From the NCBI GenBank assembly GCA_934278005.1, contig CAKQWG010000025.1:1-25621 (forward strand): a DNA stretch of 25,621 bases, read 5' to 3'. The first letter of the stretch is position 1; each line of letters opens with the position of its first letter. Origin of the DNA: an uncultured Pirellulaceae bacterium (lineage in GTDB: Bacteria; Planctomycetota; Planctomycetia; Pirellulales; Pirellulaceae). Positions 8,805 through 15,993 of the stretch are shown here, one piece after another. The notes beneath the pieces are model-generated. The model had not been told where the DNA came from, ran no database searches, and worked only from the letters and a program-made list of their open reading frames with translations. A program made the position numbers and the translations under genes.

Positions 8805-8847
8805 CTCCTCCCTCTCCTCCCTCTCCTCCCTCTCCTCCCTCTCCTCC
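8805..8847 (+). repeat. Polypyrimidine tandem, 10-nt period (CTCTCCTCCC)
   Basis: About four units of CTCTCCTCCC follow array C copy 2, giving a pure C/T tract with GA on the other strand. It has the same 10-nt period as the neighbouring TGTGGCCCAG tandem. Such tracts can form triplex DNA and slip during replication. Confidence 0.8.
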
Positions 8848-8888
8848 AGCATTCTCTCAGTGAGGCCCGACGCTCCGCGTCGGTCTCC

Positions 8889-8945
8889 CCCCTCACTTAA
8901 CCTCTCACTTAACCCCTCACCTAACACTCACCTAACACTCACCTA
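8889..8945 (-). repeat. Degenerate 11-12-nt tandem (CTCACCTAACA)
   Basis: Five imperfect units of CTCAC(T/C)TAAC run directly up to the stop codon of the minus-strand gene at 8946. No coding sense is apparent. Confidence 0.6.
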
Positions 8946-9878
8946 CTATCGTTTTTCCTTAGCTTGCTCAGCTTTATCATCTTCAAGCTTGCCGCGCGGA
9001 TCATCCTTTTCGTCCTTGTCAAGCTTGGCGCGCGGGTTGTTGCGTTGATTGCGGGCCAGCGCCTTGGGGTCGATGGCTCCGAGCGGCTTGGCGCCAGTGA
9101 CATGGATCGACTCGGCCTGCATGATTCCGTTGGGCAGCTTGAGTGCGTTAACGATGACTTCGTCTCCGGGCTGGCAGTAGGAGGGATCACCCGCCGATAC
9201 CGTCACGGTGACCTCCGGCGCGGCTTGGAAAATCAGCGGCTGATTGCCAGCTAGAACTTGCATGCGATCGCCCTGAATGGCGCGCACCACGCCGACGATT
9301 TGATAGCGCTTGACCGCCGAAGCTAGGTTGTTAGGCGTCTGCCGGGCGGCCGCTCGATTGTTTGCAGGATTGTTTGCGGGCTGCCTAGTCGTCGCTGGCG
9401 GCGTGTTGGCCGGGGCGGCTTTGGGATTGCGCTGGTTGGCCGCTGCTTCAGCCGCGTCGTCCTCCTCGACTGGGTAGATGCCAGGAGTTTGGCTTTGACG
9501 CACTGCCAGCGATAGCCTCTGGCCGCGCAGCGGGCGGAATATTTCCAGTTCGGCTAAGGGAGCTTGCGGAGTGCCGGATGGGTCCAGTTCGGCGATGAAG
9601 CGGACCAGCAGTCCAGGCGCAAGCACACTGGGCTCGGCCGTGCCCACGTATTGGAAAATCGTGTTATCACCTATAACCACGACGCTGGGTGTCTCGTCCT
9701 CACCTACTAACTTGAGCTGATTGCCCAGGATGGCTTCGAGCTTGCCAGTCAGCTTGGCGATCTCCAGGCCACCCGCGGGTTCGTCGTCCTGAGCCAAAGC
9801 GGACGACGCGGTGAGGCTGGTGAGCATCCAGCCAAATAGAGTTAGCAGCGCTAGCGTTGTCAGTTTTCGTATCAACAT
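8946..9878 (-). CDS. Secreted hypothetical protein with two DUF5666-like beta repeats
   Basis: The product is 310 aa from ATG 9878, which has GGAG about 8 nt upstream; an upstream in-frame ATG at 9974 would put 32 non-signal residues before the signal peptide and is rejected. Residues 1-30 form a Sec signal ending SALAQ. Two similar modules follow, about 38-115 and 195-275. Each has the pattern 'G.L.AI.GN.L.V' then 'V.V.....', a PG turn and a final 'A..I.', resembling the small beta-barrel of DUF5666. They are joined by a linker rich in Ala, Asn, Pro and Gln. The C-terminus is strongly charged (KLDKDEKDDPRGKLEDDKAE). The protein stands alone between convergent and divergent neighbours. I do not recognise a specific function; an envelope or binding protein is plausible. 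The DUF5666 likeness is judged by eye. Confidence 0.8.
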   Translation of the reverse strand: MLIRKLTTLALLTLFGWMLTSLTASSALAQDDEPAGGLEIAKLTGKLEAILGNQLKLVGEDETPSVVVIGDNTIFQYVGTAEPSVLAPGLLVRFIAELDPSGTPQAPLAELEIFRPLRGQRLSLAVRQSQTPGIYPVEEDDAAEAAANQRNPKAAPANTPPATTRQPANNPANNRAAARQTPNNLASAVKRYQIVGVVRAIQGDRMQVLAGNQPLIFQAAPEVTVTVSAGDPSYCQPGDEVIVNALKLPNGIMQAESIHVTGAKPLGAIDPKALARNQRNNPRAKLDKDEKDDPRGKLEDDKAEQAKEKR

Positions 9879-10181
9879 TACAGCGGCTCCATGTCTTAAG
9901 ATAGTTTTGTTGGGGATGTACCTGAGCAAGCTCGTGCTAGGGTCCGTTCTATCGCACTTATTTTTGCCTGACACTTATTCTTGTGCCCGAGCAGCGGTGC
10001 GCTGGCTGATTACGTTGCAGCCCGGGGCGTTGCCCACGCGGTCCAACGAGCTTACCCTGGGGCTGCCGTTTTCACTGGACTTTCATTCAGCGAATAACTG
10101 AGCGAACATTACGTAATCCAGCGAACATACGTCTGAGATTATACTCACTCAAATACCCTATTTCGAACACATGAGCCTTAA
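9879..10181. promoter_or_regulatory. Divergent intergenic region before panB
   Basis: This 303-nt region lies between a minus-strand secreted protein and panB. It must hold promoters for both, but no confident -35/-10 pair can be assigned. AGCGAACATTACGT at 10101-10114 and AGCGAACATACGT at 10120-10132 are direct repeats with starts 19 nt apart; a weaker AGCGAATA lies at 10089. They could be an operator on one face of the helix. A four-codon frame (ATG AGC CTT AAA TGA, 10171-10185) overlaps the panB start codon. Confidence 0.45.
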
Positions 10182-10985
10182 ATGAGCGTCTCTCAATCGC
10201 CGATTACGGTTCGATCGCTGCAAAAAATGAAGCAGCAGTCGCAACGCATTTCCATGCTTACTGCCTACGATTTCACCATGGCGCGGTGGCTGGATGAAGC
10301 CGGCGTGGACGTGCTGCTGGTGGGAGATAGCCTGGGAATGGTGGTCCAAGGCCATGCAACTACCATTCCTGTAACCTTGGCCCAGATGATTTATCACGCG
10401 CAGTTGGTCGTGCGCGGCACGCAACGGGCGATGGTCGTCGTCGATCTGCCCTTTCCGCACGGGCAGTTGGGAGTCAATAAAACTCTGCGAGTCGCAGCCA
10501 AAGTTATGAAGAAAACGGGTTGCCAAGCGGTTAAGCTCGAAGGTGGCGCGGAGCAGGCCGAGACGATCGCCGCGCTGGTAAGCGCTGGGATCCCCGTGAT
10601 GGCTCACGTGGGGCTGCGGCCGCAAAGCGTGCATGCGCTGGGGGGCTACCGCGTGCAGCGCGACGGCGATCGACTGCGCCGCGATGCCCAGGCCGCCCAG
10701 TCGGCCGGCGCGTTCAGCGTGCTCATGGAATGCGTCCCCCGCGAATTGGCCAAGGCTATGACGGAAGAACTGACCGTGCCTACGATCGGCATCGGCGCAG
10801 GACCGGATTGCGATGGTCAAGTTCTGGTGACCCACGACCTGCTGGGTTTAACTTCTGGCCGCGTGCCTAAGTTTGTGCGTCAGACCGCGCAGTTGGGCCA
10901 GCAGATGCGGCAGGCGGTCGAGGACTATAATCAAGCGGTGCGCGAGGGTTCGTTCCCCAGCCAGGCTGAGTCGTTTGAGGTTTGA
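10182..10985 (+). CDS. panB: 3-methyl-2-oxobutanoate hydroxymethyltransferase
   Basis: The product is 267 aa, the usual length. It transfers a hydroxymethyl group from 5,10-methylene-tetrahydrofolate to alpha-ketoisovalerate, giving ketopantoate, the first committed step of pantothenate and CoA synthesis, in the cytosol. The TIM-barrel landmarks are intact: MLTAYDF near 25, LLVGDSLGMVVQGH with Mg ligand D49, VVVDLPF with D88, VKLEGG with E120, AHVGLRPQ near 141 and LMECVP with the catalytic E183. TIGIGAGPDCDGQVLV and HDLLGL follow as expected. There is no Shine-Dalgarno before the ATG; the tiny frame ending across the start codon (ATGA) may be relevant or chance. panC and panD are not adjacent. 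The call is secure. Confidence 0.97.
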   Translation: MSVSQSPITVRSLQKMKQQSQRISMLTAYDFTMARWLDEAGVDVLLVGDSLGMVVQGHATTIPVTLAQMIYHAQLVVRGTQRAMVVVDLPFPHGQLGVNKTLRVAAKVMKKTGCQAVKLEGGAEQAETIAALVSAGIPVMAHVGLRPQSVHALGGYRVQRDGDRLRRDAQAAQSAGAFSVLMECVPRELAKAMTEELTVPTIGIGAGPDCDGQVLVTHDLLGLTSGRVPKFVRQTAQLGQQMRQAVEDYNQAVREGSFPSQAESFEV

Positions 10986-11013
10986 TGGCAGCCGTTTCCA
11001 ATGATCCGTTTTA

Positions 11014-11073
11014 TTAGCCGTTTTGGCGTTAGCCACGGTTGTTGTTAGCCGTTTTGGAGTTAGCCACGGTTGT
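11014..11073 (+). repeat. Two tandem 31-nt copies after panB
   Basis: The unit TTAGCCGTTTTGG-N-GTTAGCCACGGTTGT starts at 11014 and 11045 (period 31) and differs at one central base. It begins 29 nt past the panB stop. I recall this word as a common dispersed repeat in planctomycete genomes; that is memory only. Confidence 0.85.
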
Positions 11074-11397
11074 CGAATACATCGCCGAAATCGAGTGCGA
11101 TCTGCCTGCTGCGCCGGACGAACTTGCATTCACAGGCTTTCCAACGGCATGAGATCGTCGACGGTGGATTGATTGAGGAGAGAGTCGGGCCGTGCCGTCG
11201 CCTGCGCAGGCCGCGACAATCGATTTGGTGGAGCGAAGCGGTGCAATAGAGCCTCGTGCGTTGGGCCAGTTGGCTTGTGCATCTGCGGCATGCTGCGGCT
11301 CGGCGTTAAACAACTCGCTGCGCGTTGATTGAGTAGGCGAGTGCAAATGGGGAGCGTGGGAACAGCTCCGCCAAAAACCAGGCGCATTAAGCAGATC
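11074..11397 (+). other. Unexplained non-coding block with several hairpins
   Basis: No credible gene is present; the open frames on both strands have odd composition and no ribosome sites. The plus strand has several local stems: GTCG...CGAC around the palindrome CCTGCGCAGG near 11197-11217, ACTCGC 11313-11318 with GCGAGT 11337-11342, GGAGC 11351-11355 with GCTCC 11365-11369, and GCC/GGC near 11370-11383. Three hairpins in a row within about 75 nt would suit a structured RNA or a decayed element. Nothing identifies it further. Confidence 0.35.
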
Positions 11398-11411
11398 GTA
11401 ACCGTTCACGG
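11398..11411 (+). repeat. Left arm of a 14-bp inverted repeat
   Basis: GTAACCGTTCACGG here is the exact reverse complement of CCGTGAACGGTTAC at 11659-11672. The two arms enclose about 250 nt, including the hexamer array. GCAGATCG also occurs directly at 11391 and 11674. Confidence 0.8.
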
Positions 11412-11489
11412 GCTAAGACCGAATAGTGCGTTAGTTTAGCCCAATTTGCTAATGTTCGAAAATGGACACTAGGGACAAAGTTATTGATC

Positions 11490-11609
11490 AATAAAATGGT
11501 ACTCGTACTCAATAAAATGGTACTCGTACTCAATAAATTGGTACTTGTACTCAATGAAATGGTACTCGTACTCGTACTCGTACTCGTACTCGTACTCGTA
11601 CTCGTACTC
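11490..11609 (+). repeat. 21-nt tandem running into a (GTACTC)n hexamer array
   Basis: Four 21-nt units of the type AATAAAATGGTACTCGTACTC start at 11490, 11511, 11532 and 11553. From 11562 the hexamer GTACTC repeats eight times without interruption to 11609. Translated, it reads as alternating VL or YE, a by-product of the repeat. It ends about 130 nt before the sulfatase start. Confidence 0.95.
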
Positions 11610-11626
11610 GAAGCCGCTTGTCGATC

Positions 11627-11650
11627 GAGTACGAGTAGGAGTACGAGTAC
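11627..11650 (-). repeat. Inverted GTACTC hexamers (four units)
   Basis: GAGTAC, GAGTAG, GAGTAC, GAGTAC is the reverse complement of the preceding array with one mismatch. Together they can form a hairpin of about 24 bp whose register can slide, 92 nt upstream of the sulfatase ATG. Confidence 0.9.
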
Positions 11651-11658
11651 GCCGAAGG

Positions 11659-11672
11659 CCGTGAACGGTTAC
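11659..11672 (-). repeat. Right arm of the 14-bp inverted repeat
   Basis: CCGTGAACGGTTAC pairs exactly with 11398-11411. It ends 69 nt before the sulfatase start codon, so it may be a boundary of an inserted element or a regulatory palindrome. Confidence 0.8.
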
Positions 11673-11741
11673 AGCAGATCGCACCCTCGAAATCCGGTTG
11701 ATAACCGTGCCTAACAAAACTATTTGTAGAGAGAATCACTC

Positions 11742-13346
11742 ATGTTCAAACGCTTCGCTTTCACAGTGGCCGCGCCGCTGCTAGCCTTAGCCATTTCACT
11801 CCCGCTCGTAGCGGCTGATGCTGACTCACGCCCCAACGTGGTGTTGATCCTGGCCGACGATTTGGGTTATTCGGATATCGGCTGCTACGGCAGCGAGATT
11901 GAAACTCCCAATCTCGATCGCTTGGCCGCCGGTGGCCTGCGTTACAACCAGTTTTCCAACACCGCGCGGTGCTGGCCGACGCGGGCTGCACTGCTCACCG
12001 GCTACTATGCGCAGCAGGTGCGTCGCGATGGATTTCCCGGCGGCTCCGGTGGTAATGCTGGAAAGCGGCCGTCCTGGGCGCCTCTATTGCCTGCGCGGCT
12101 GCACGCCTTGGGCTATCGCTCGTACCATTCGGGCAAGTGGCACATCGACGGTCAGCCGCTGGCCGCAGGCTTCGATCACTCGATGGTCCTGGGCGACCAT
12201 GATCGCCATTTTTATCCACGCCAGTGGAGCAAAGATGACAAGCCACAGCCGGCGATAGCCCCGGGCAGCGATTACTACACTTCCACGGCGATCGTGGATC
12301 ACGCCATCGAGTGCTTGAGCGAACATGCCCAGGCGCATGCTGAACAGCCGTTTTTTCACTATGTGGCCTTCACTGCACCACACTTCCCACTGCAGGCGCC
12401 GGCCGCGGACATCGCCAAGTATCGCGGCAAGTACGACGCTGGCTGGGACGCGACTCGCGAAGCGCGTTGGCAGCGCATGCGCGGTGAAAACCTAGTCGCT
12501 GGCGAGCTCTCCGCGCTTGAGCCGCAGATCGGCCCTCCCTACGATTTCCCCAAGGCCATGGACAAGCTGGGGAGTGGCGAAGTCAACCGCGAGCTACGGT
12601 GGAGCGAGCTGACCGAGGAACAACAGAAGTTTCAAGCGGCCAAGATGGAGGTGCACGCGGCGATGATAGACCGCATGGACCAGGAGATTGGCCGGTTGAT
12701 CGCGCAGCTTGAGCAAATGCAGGTTCTGGACCAGACGCTCATCCTGTTTTTGTCGGACAACGGGGCCAGCGCCGAGATCATGGTTCGTGGCGATGGGCAT
12801 GACCCGCAGGCTCCGGCGGGTTCCGGCGAGTCGTATTTGTGCCTCGGGCCGGGCTGGTCGAGTGCGGCCAATACGCCCTTTCGCCGCCACAAGACGTGGG
12901 TCCACGAAGGGGGAATTGCCACGCCACTGATCGCCCACTGGCCGCAGGGCATCGCCGCCGCCGGCGAGCTGCGACAAGCGCCCGGGCATGTGGTCGACTT
13001 GGTCCCAACGATTCTCGAGCTGGCGGGGGGAAGTTGGCCGGCAGCCGAGGCTGACCCAGCGGCTCCCCAGCCGCCAGGGCAGAGCCTAGTTGGCTCGTTC
13101 GCCCAGGATAAAAAAGATGCACCTGCCGCGCGAACGCTATGGTGGCTGCACGAAGGAAATCGCGCTTTGCGCGTGGGCGACTTGAAATTGGTAGCGGCCC
13201 AGGACGAACCGTGGGAGCTCTACGATCTGAGTCGAGACCGCAGCGAGATGCATGATCTGGCTGGTGAGCGGCCCGATACGGTGCGCCGTCTGGCCGCCGA
13301 GTGGGAGCGATTGTCCGCCGAGTACCAGCGGCAATCGCTCAAGTAG
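11742..13346 (+). CDS. Secreted arylsulfatase (formylglycine-dependent, type I)
   Basis: The product is 534 aa. A Sec signal peptide covers residues 1-25 (ends LVAADA). The metal-binding start RPNVVLILADDLGYSDIGCYG gives D39 and D40. The maturation motif C77-W-P-T-R81 followed by AALLTG fits the CxPxR signature in which Cys is converted to formylglycine. SGKWHIDG gives K132 and H134, FLSDNGAS gives D339 and N340, and HKTWVHEGG gives K384, all in the places expected for the sulfatase fold. It hydrolyses sulfate esters outside the cytoplasm, in planctomycetes usually on algal polysaccharides; the exact substrate cannot be read from sequence. A weak purine-rich GAGAGAA lies upstream of the ATG. 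The upstream hexamer hairpin may affect expression. No formylglycine-generating enzyme gene is in the window. Confidence 0.96.
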   Translation: MFKRFAFTVAAPLLALAISLPLVAADADSRPNVVLILADDLGYSDIGCYGSEIETPNLDRLAAGGLRYNQFSNTARCWPTRAALLTGYYAQQVRRDGFPGGSGGNAGKRPSWAPLLPARLHALGYRSYHSGKWHIDGQPLAAGFDHSMVLGDHDRHFYPRQWSKDDKPQPAIAPGSDYYTSTAIVDHAIECLSEHAQAHAEQPFFHYVAFTAPHFPLQAPAADIAKYRGKYDAGWDATREARWQRMRGENLVAGELSALEPQIGPPYDFPKAMDKLGSGEVNRELRWSELTEEQQKFQAAKMEVHAAMIDRMDQEIGRLIAQLEQMQVLDQTLILFLSDNGASAEIMVRGDGHDPQAPAGSGESYLCLGPGWSSAANTPFRRHKTWVHEGGIATPLIAHWPQGIAAAGELRQAPGHVVDLVPTILELAGGSWPAAEADPAAPQPPGQSLVGSFAQDKKDAPAARTLWWLHEGNRALRVGDLKLVAAQDEPWELYDLSRDRSEMHDLAGERPDTVRRLAAEWERLSAEYQRQSLK

Positions 13347-13384
13347 GCCAAGGTGGCGCGGCGACATACGCTCAGGGCTGCGCC

Positions 13385-13906
13385 TTACAGCGGAATGGCT
13401 TCTTTGGTTTTCGTGTTCTTCGGCATTTGAGGGACGTAGTCGGTTTTGATGTCGTAGTTAAAGACATTGTTTTTACCGGCGACAACTTCGAATTCGATCG
13501 TGCTGTTCTTGTTGAATTCGGGTGGTACTACCTCCACGGGGACTTCGCTGCCAAACACGCTCGTGTTATCGGCGGGCTTACCAGTTGATTTGTCAAAGTC
13601 GATGCTGGACGAGATGCGCACGATGTACTTGCCCGGCTTGACTCCGTCAGCACCTGTGAGTGCGTACTTGCCATTGCTGATCTGACCCATGCCGCCTGCG
13701 TCGCTTCCCTCTTCTACTGGAGAAAACACGATCCCTGCCATTCCCGTAAGCGGTGCGCCGTTGAGGGTGATGGTGCCACTGACGTTTTCACGTCCATCTG
13801 GATTTTTGGGTTTGGAACACCCATTGAGCAGCAGGGGAGACAGCGCAGCTAGCGCGATCAAAGCGAAGCGAAATTTTAGAGTTGTCTGAGTTGATGTGAA
13901 CGTCAT
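13385..13906 (-). CDS. Small lipoprotein with carboxypeptidase-regulatory-like domain
   Basis: The product is 173 aa. The N-terminus has a hydrophobic signal and lipobox L27-N-G-C30, so it should be a membrane-anchored lipoprotein. The mature part VSGTITLNGAPLTGMAGIVFSPV resembles the carboxypeptidase regulatory-like (transthyretin-like) beta sandwich; a second signature, GVKPGKYIVRIS, lies near residue 100. Such lipoproteins very often follow DUF1559 genes in planctomycetes, as here: the gene lies downstream of a DUF1559 gene on the same strand, across a strong hairpin. Function is unknown; a cell-surface partner of the pilin-like protein is an inference. No clear ribosome site is seen before the ATG at 13906. 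Confidence 0.88.
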   Translation of the reverse strand: MTFTSTQTTLKFRFALIALAALSPLLLNGCSKPKNPDGRENVSGTITLNGAPLTGMAGIVFSPVEEGSDAGGMGQISNGKYALTGADGVKPGKYIVRISSSIDFDKSTGKPADNTSVFGSEVPVEVVPPEFNKNSTIEFEVVAGKNNVFNYDIKTDYVPQMPKNTKTKEAIPL

Positions 13907-13946
13907 CCGGCAACCAGTTTCAGTAGGGTATTTAGTGTTAAGAATG

Positions 13947-13981
13947 AAATGTGCTCGCCTCTAAGAGAGGCGAGCACATTT
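13947..13981 (-). terminator. 16-bp perfect hairpin between the DUF1559 and lipoprotein genes
   Basis: AAATGTGCTCGCCTCT (13947-13962) pairs exactly with AGAGGCGAGCACATTT (13966-13981) around a 3-nt loop. On the transcribed minus strand it is followed by TTTCATTCTT-like sequence, a weak U-rich tail. It lies 72 nt past the DUF1559 stop and 40 nt before the lipoprotein start. It probably works as a partial terminator or a 3' stabiliser that sets different levels of the two proteins. Confidence 0.8.
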
Positions 13982-14053
13982 GCTTTTGTTAAGGCCGGTG
14001 CGTCGACGCTGTGCAAACGCACCAGGCTAGGCTCAAGCTAGAAAACGCTAGGC

Positions 14054-15187
14054 CTATTGCTCCATGGAAACAACTTCGCTGCCATGGGAAGTGCCGATTG
14101 CGCGCCAGATTTGGCGATTGATGCTTTGGCTGACAAACGTAACGCTGCCATCTCCGCGGACCATATTGACCCCACCGGTGTGCAAGCTGCGAGCTGAAAT
14201 GCGCACAGCGTAGCCCGACGGAGCGTTTTCTGCGATACACGGAGCGGTAGGTGTATTTTGGCAGTAATTAGCCGACATCATTTCATCGGGATTGCTGGTG
14301 TTGGGTTCGAAGTATGTTGAGAAAAACGCATTCTCTCCCCGAACACTACCGCGGAAGTCACTGTAAAGTGTGTGCGGCGTAGCTCCATCCCCGGTCTGAA
14401 TCACTTCCGAGAACATGGCTGTATTGGAAAGACCGTCGGTGCATGAGCCCAGGGTCTCCCCCTTCATCTTGGAAAACTCTAGGGCGATGTCTGCCGCCGT
14501 GCCGACCATGGGGCCGATCCCATTGCCAAACAGGCCGCCTTGTTCAAGCACCATATCAGCTGGATTCCCGCCACCGAGGCGCTTCAGCCCGTAGTAGTTC
14601 GATACGCGCCAACGAGTTCCACCTGCGATTACAGTGCCCGTTTTTGTCGCCGCGTCGCCGATCGCAGTTTGGCCCAGGCAAGCGACATAGTTGAACTTTG
14701 GCCATCGATTTGCGCTTACGCGAAATACGTTCTCCGGGCTGCTAGGACATTTGTAACTAGGAACTCCGCCACCTTCTCCGCCCCAGGCCACGATATTTTG
14801 ACGACGATCATAACGCCCGCCTTGGGATCCGTCGGCTGAGTCGTAGACAAAACCATCCGGCCCGGATGTCGCGCCAAACGCTGCATAGCCGACGCTCATG
14901 CGATTGTATCGATTGGTTTGCTCGATATAGGGCAAAATGAAAGTGTGCCAAGTCATGAAGTTGTAGTCGCGACAGCCCGGCGGCAGCGATCCGCGGCTGG
15001 TGTCTGCGAAATTGTGCGCTCCTAGCCCGAGTTGCTTCAGGTTATTGCTGCACTGCATGCGTCGGGCCGCCTCGCGCGCCGCTTGAACTGCTGGCAGCAG
15101 CAGTCCTACCAGAATCCCAATGATGGCGATAACCACCAGTAGTTCCACCAACGTGAACCCGCGTAAACGCTGTCCGCGTAACATCAT
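14054..15187 (-). CDS. DUF1559 family protein with type IV pilin-like N-terminus
   Basis: The product is 377 aa. The prepilin signal is clear: G10|F11-T-L-V-E15 followed by [20 protein letters not shown], with the +5 Glu of type IV and type II pseudopilins, then [20 protein letters not shown], a hallmark of DUF1559. The C-terminus holds the family's H-x9-DG motif ([15 protein letters not shown]) and ends near residue 377. It is probably processed by a prepilin peptidase and held in or at the envelope. The paralogues number in the dozens to hundreds per planctomycete genome (family knowledge); their role is unclear. ATG 15187 has GGGAG about 9 nt upstream; ATG 15184 is an equal alternative. 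Confidence 0.96.
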   Translation of the reverse strand: MMLRGQRLRGFTLVELLVVIAIIGILVGLLLPAVQAAREAARRMQCSNNLKQLGLGAHNFADTSRGSLPPGCRDYNFMTWHTFILPYIEQTNRYNRMSVGYAAFGATSGPDGFVYDSADGSQGGRYDRRQNIVAWGGEGGGVPSYKCPSSPENVFRVSANRWPKFNYVACLGQTAIGDAATKTGTVIAGGTRWRVSNYYGLKRLGGGNPADMVLEQGGLFGNGIGPMVGTAADIALEFSKMKGETLGSCTDGLSNTAMFSEVIQTGDGATPHTLYSDFRGSVRGENAFFSTYFEPNTSNPDEMMSANYCQNTPTAPCIAENAPSGYAVRISARSLHTGGVNMVRGDGSVTFVSQSINRQIWRAIGTSHGSEVVSMEQ

Positions 15188-15591
15188 CTCGATCTCCCAA
15201 ATTTAAAAAAGCAGAAAGTCCGATGCCTGCGTAAGAACGCATTCATCGAGAAAAATTGGCTACAAATTCCAACTACACGCCCCGCATACTCACTAGCCAT
15301 GCAGCAATCCAAAAAGATGCTTCATTGGGCGTCCCCGACAGGAAAGGAGTGGCAATTTCAAGCCACGTTAGAGAAAAAGTACTACTCGGCGAAAGTGGAT
15401 AAACGCAACCATGGTAGCGCTGCTGGCGGGGGGGATGTATGCAGCTTACGAGCTAGCCAAGCGTTATTGTAAATCGAGGTATTTTTTTATTCAAGAGTTT
15501 GGATGTTGTCTGCTCGGCAAATCTCGGGCTACTCCCCCGCTTTATCGGCGTACCCAACGTTTGAGACGTCAATTTATTGACCACGATTGCG

Positions 15592-15750
15592 TCATAGTCG
15601 CCCGACCGCTCCGCCGGTCGGAGTCATAGTCGCCCGACCGCTCCGCCGGTCGGTATCATAGTCGCCCGACCGCTCCGCCGGTCGGAGTCATAGTCGCCCG
15701 ACCGCTCCGCCGGTCGGGATCATAGTCGCCCGACCGCTCCGCCGGTCGGT
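15592..15750 (+). repeat. Hairpin array D: five copies, exact 32-nt period, CCGACCG stem
   Basis: Copies start at 15592, 15624, 15656, 15688 and 15720. Each has TCATAGTCGC, the 7-bp stem CCGACCG/CGGTCGG around CTCCGC, and only 2-4 variable bases. The arrays share box and loop with A and F but have another stem. Confidence 0.93.
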
Positions 15751-15759
15751 TGGCCCGTG

Positions 15760-15788
15760 CGAACCGACGGAGCGGTTCGGCGACTATC
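15760..15788 (-). repeat. Inverted hairpin copy with the CGAACCG stem
   Basis: On the minus strand it reads ATAGTCGC-CGAACCG-CTCCGT-CGGTTCG. It has the array A stem and the array B loop base, though it adjoins array D. A half copy in the same orientation follows near 15795-15815. Confidence 0.85.
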
Positions 15789-15857
15789 GGTACTGACTAT
15801 GCGAACCGGCGGACATTGTTGGTCTGTTTCCTTGGGATCAATTTCGCAGCTGTGTCT

Positions 15858-15993
15858 GGCGGTCCAAAGTCTGGCGACTTTAGCTACGGGTGGCGGTCCA
15901 AAGTCTGGCGACTTTAGCTACGGGAGGCGGTCCAAAGTCTGGCGACTTTAGCTACGGGAGGCGGTCCAAAGTCTGGCGACTTTAGCTACGGGA
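15858..15993 (-). repeat. Array E: four tandem 34-nt copies
   Basis: Units start at 15858, 15892, 15926 and 15960 and are almost identical. On the minus strand each contains GCTAAAGTCGCCAGACTTTG, with a 6-bp stem AAAGTC/GACTTT. AGTCGCC is shared with the box of the CTCCGC hairpin family. The array lies 27 nt past the DUF1552 stop codon in the gene's direction. Confidence 0.9.

Larger units (their letters stand above)
8691..8888 (+). repeat. Hairpin array C: three dispersed copies, CCGACG stem
   Basis: Three 30-nt copies lie at 8691-8720, 8779-8808 and 8859-8888. Each reads GTG(T/A)GGC then CCGACG-CTCCG-CGTCGG (6-bp stem, or 7-bp with loop TCC) and GTCTCC-like flanks. The first copy begins on the base after the TAA of the oxidoreductase gene. 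The loop CTCCG is shared with the other hairpin arrays, but the 5' box differs. Confidence 0.88.

Noticed and set aside
8490..8927. Glu-Arg-rich minus frames (EEREER)
   Set aside because: They arise from the CTCTCCTCCC polypyrimidine tandem and the hairpin copies.
10158..10835. 225-aa minus frame opposite panB
   Set aside because: panB is complete on the plus strand with all active-site residues; the opposite frame is a by-product of GC-rich codons.
11029..11409. 126-aa minus frame (and an 85-aa frame in another register)
   Set aside because: Ser/Ala/Arg-rich with no domain or ribosome site, running through the 31-nt tandem; unlike the codon use of the neighbours.
11481..11717. Open frames rich in alternating Val-Leu (+) or Tyr-Glu (-)
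   Set aside because: They are translations of the GTACTC hexamer in different frames; no ribosome site or domain.
15299..15472. 57-codon plus frame from ATG 15299
   Set aside because: No ribosome site, no recognisable motif, and alone in a long gap; likely chance, though a small protein cannot be excluded.
15592..15750. CRISPR-like array with a regular 32-nt period
   Set aside because: The non-repeated part is only 2-4 nt, there are no spacers, and no cas genes are present; it is a tandem hairpin repeat.
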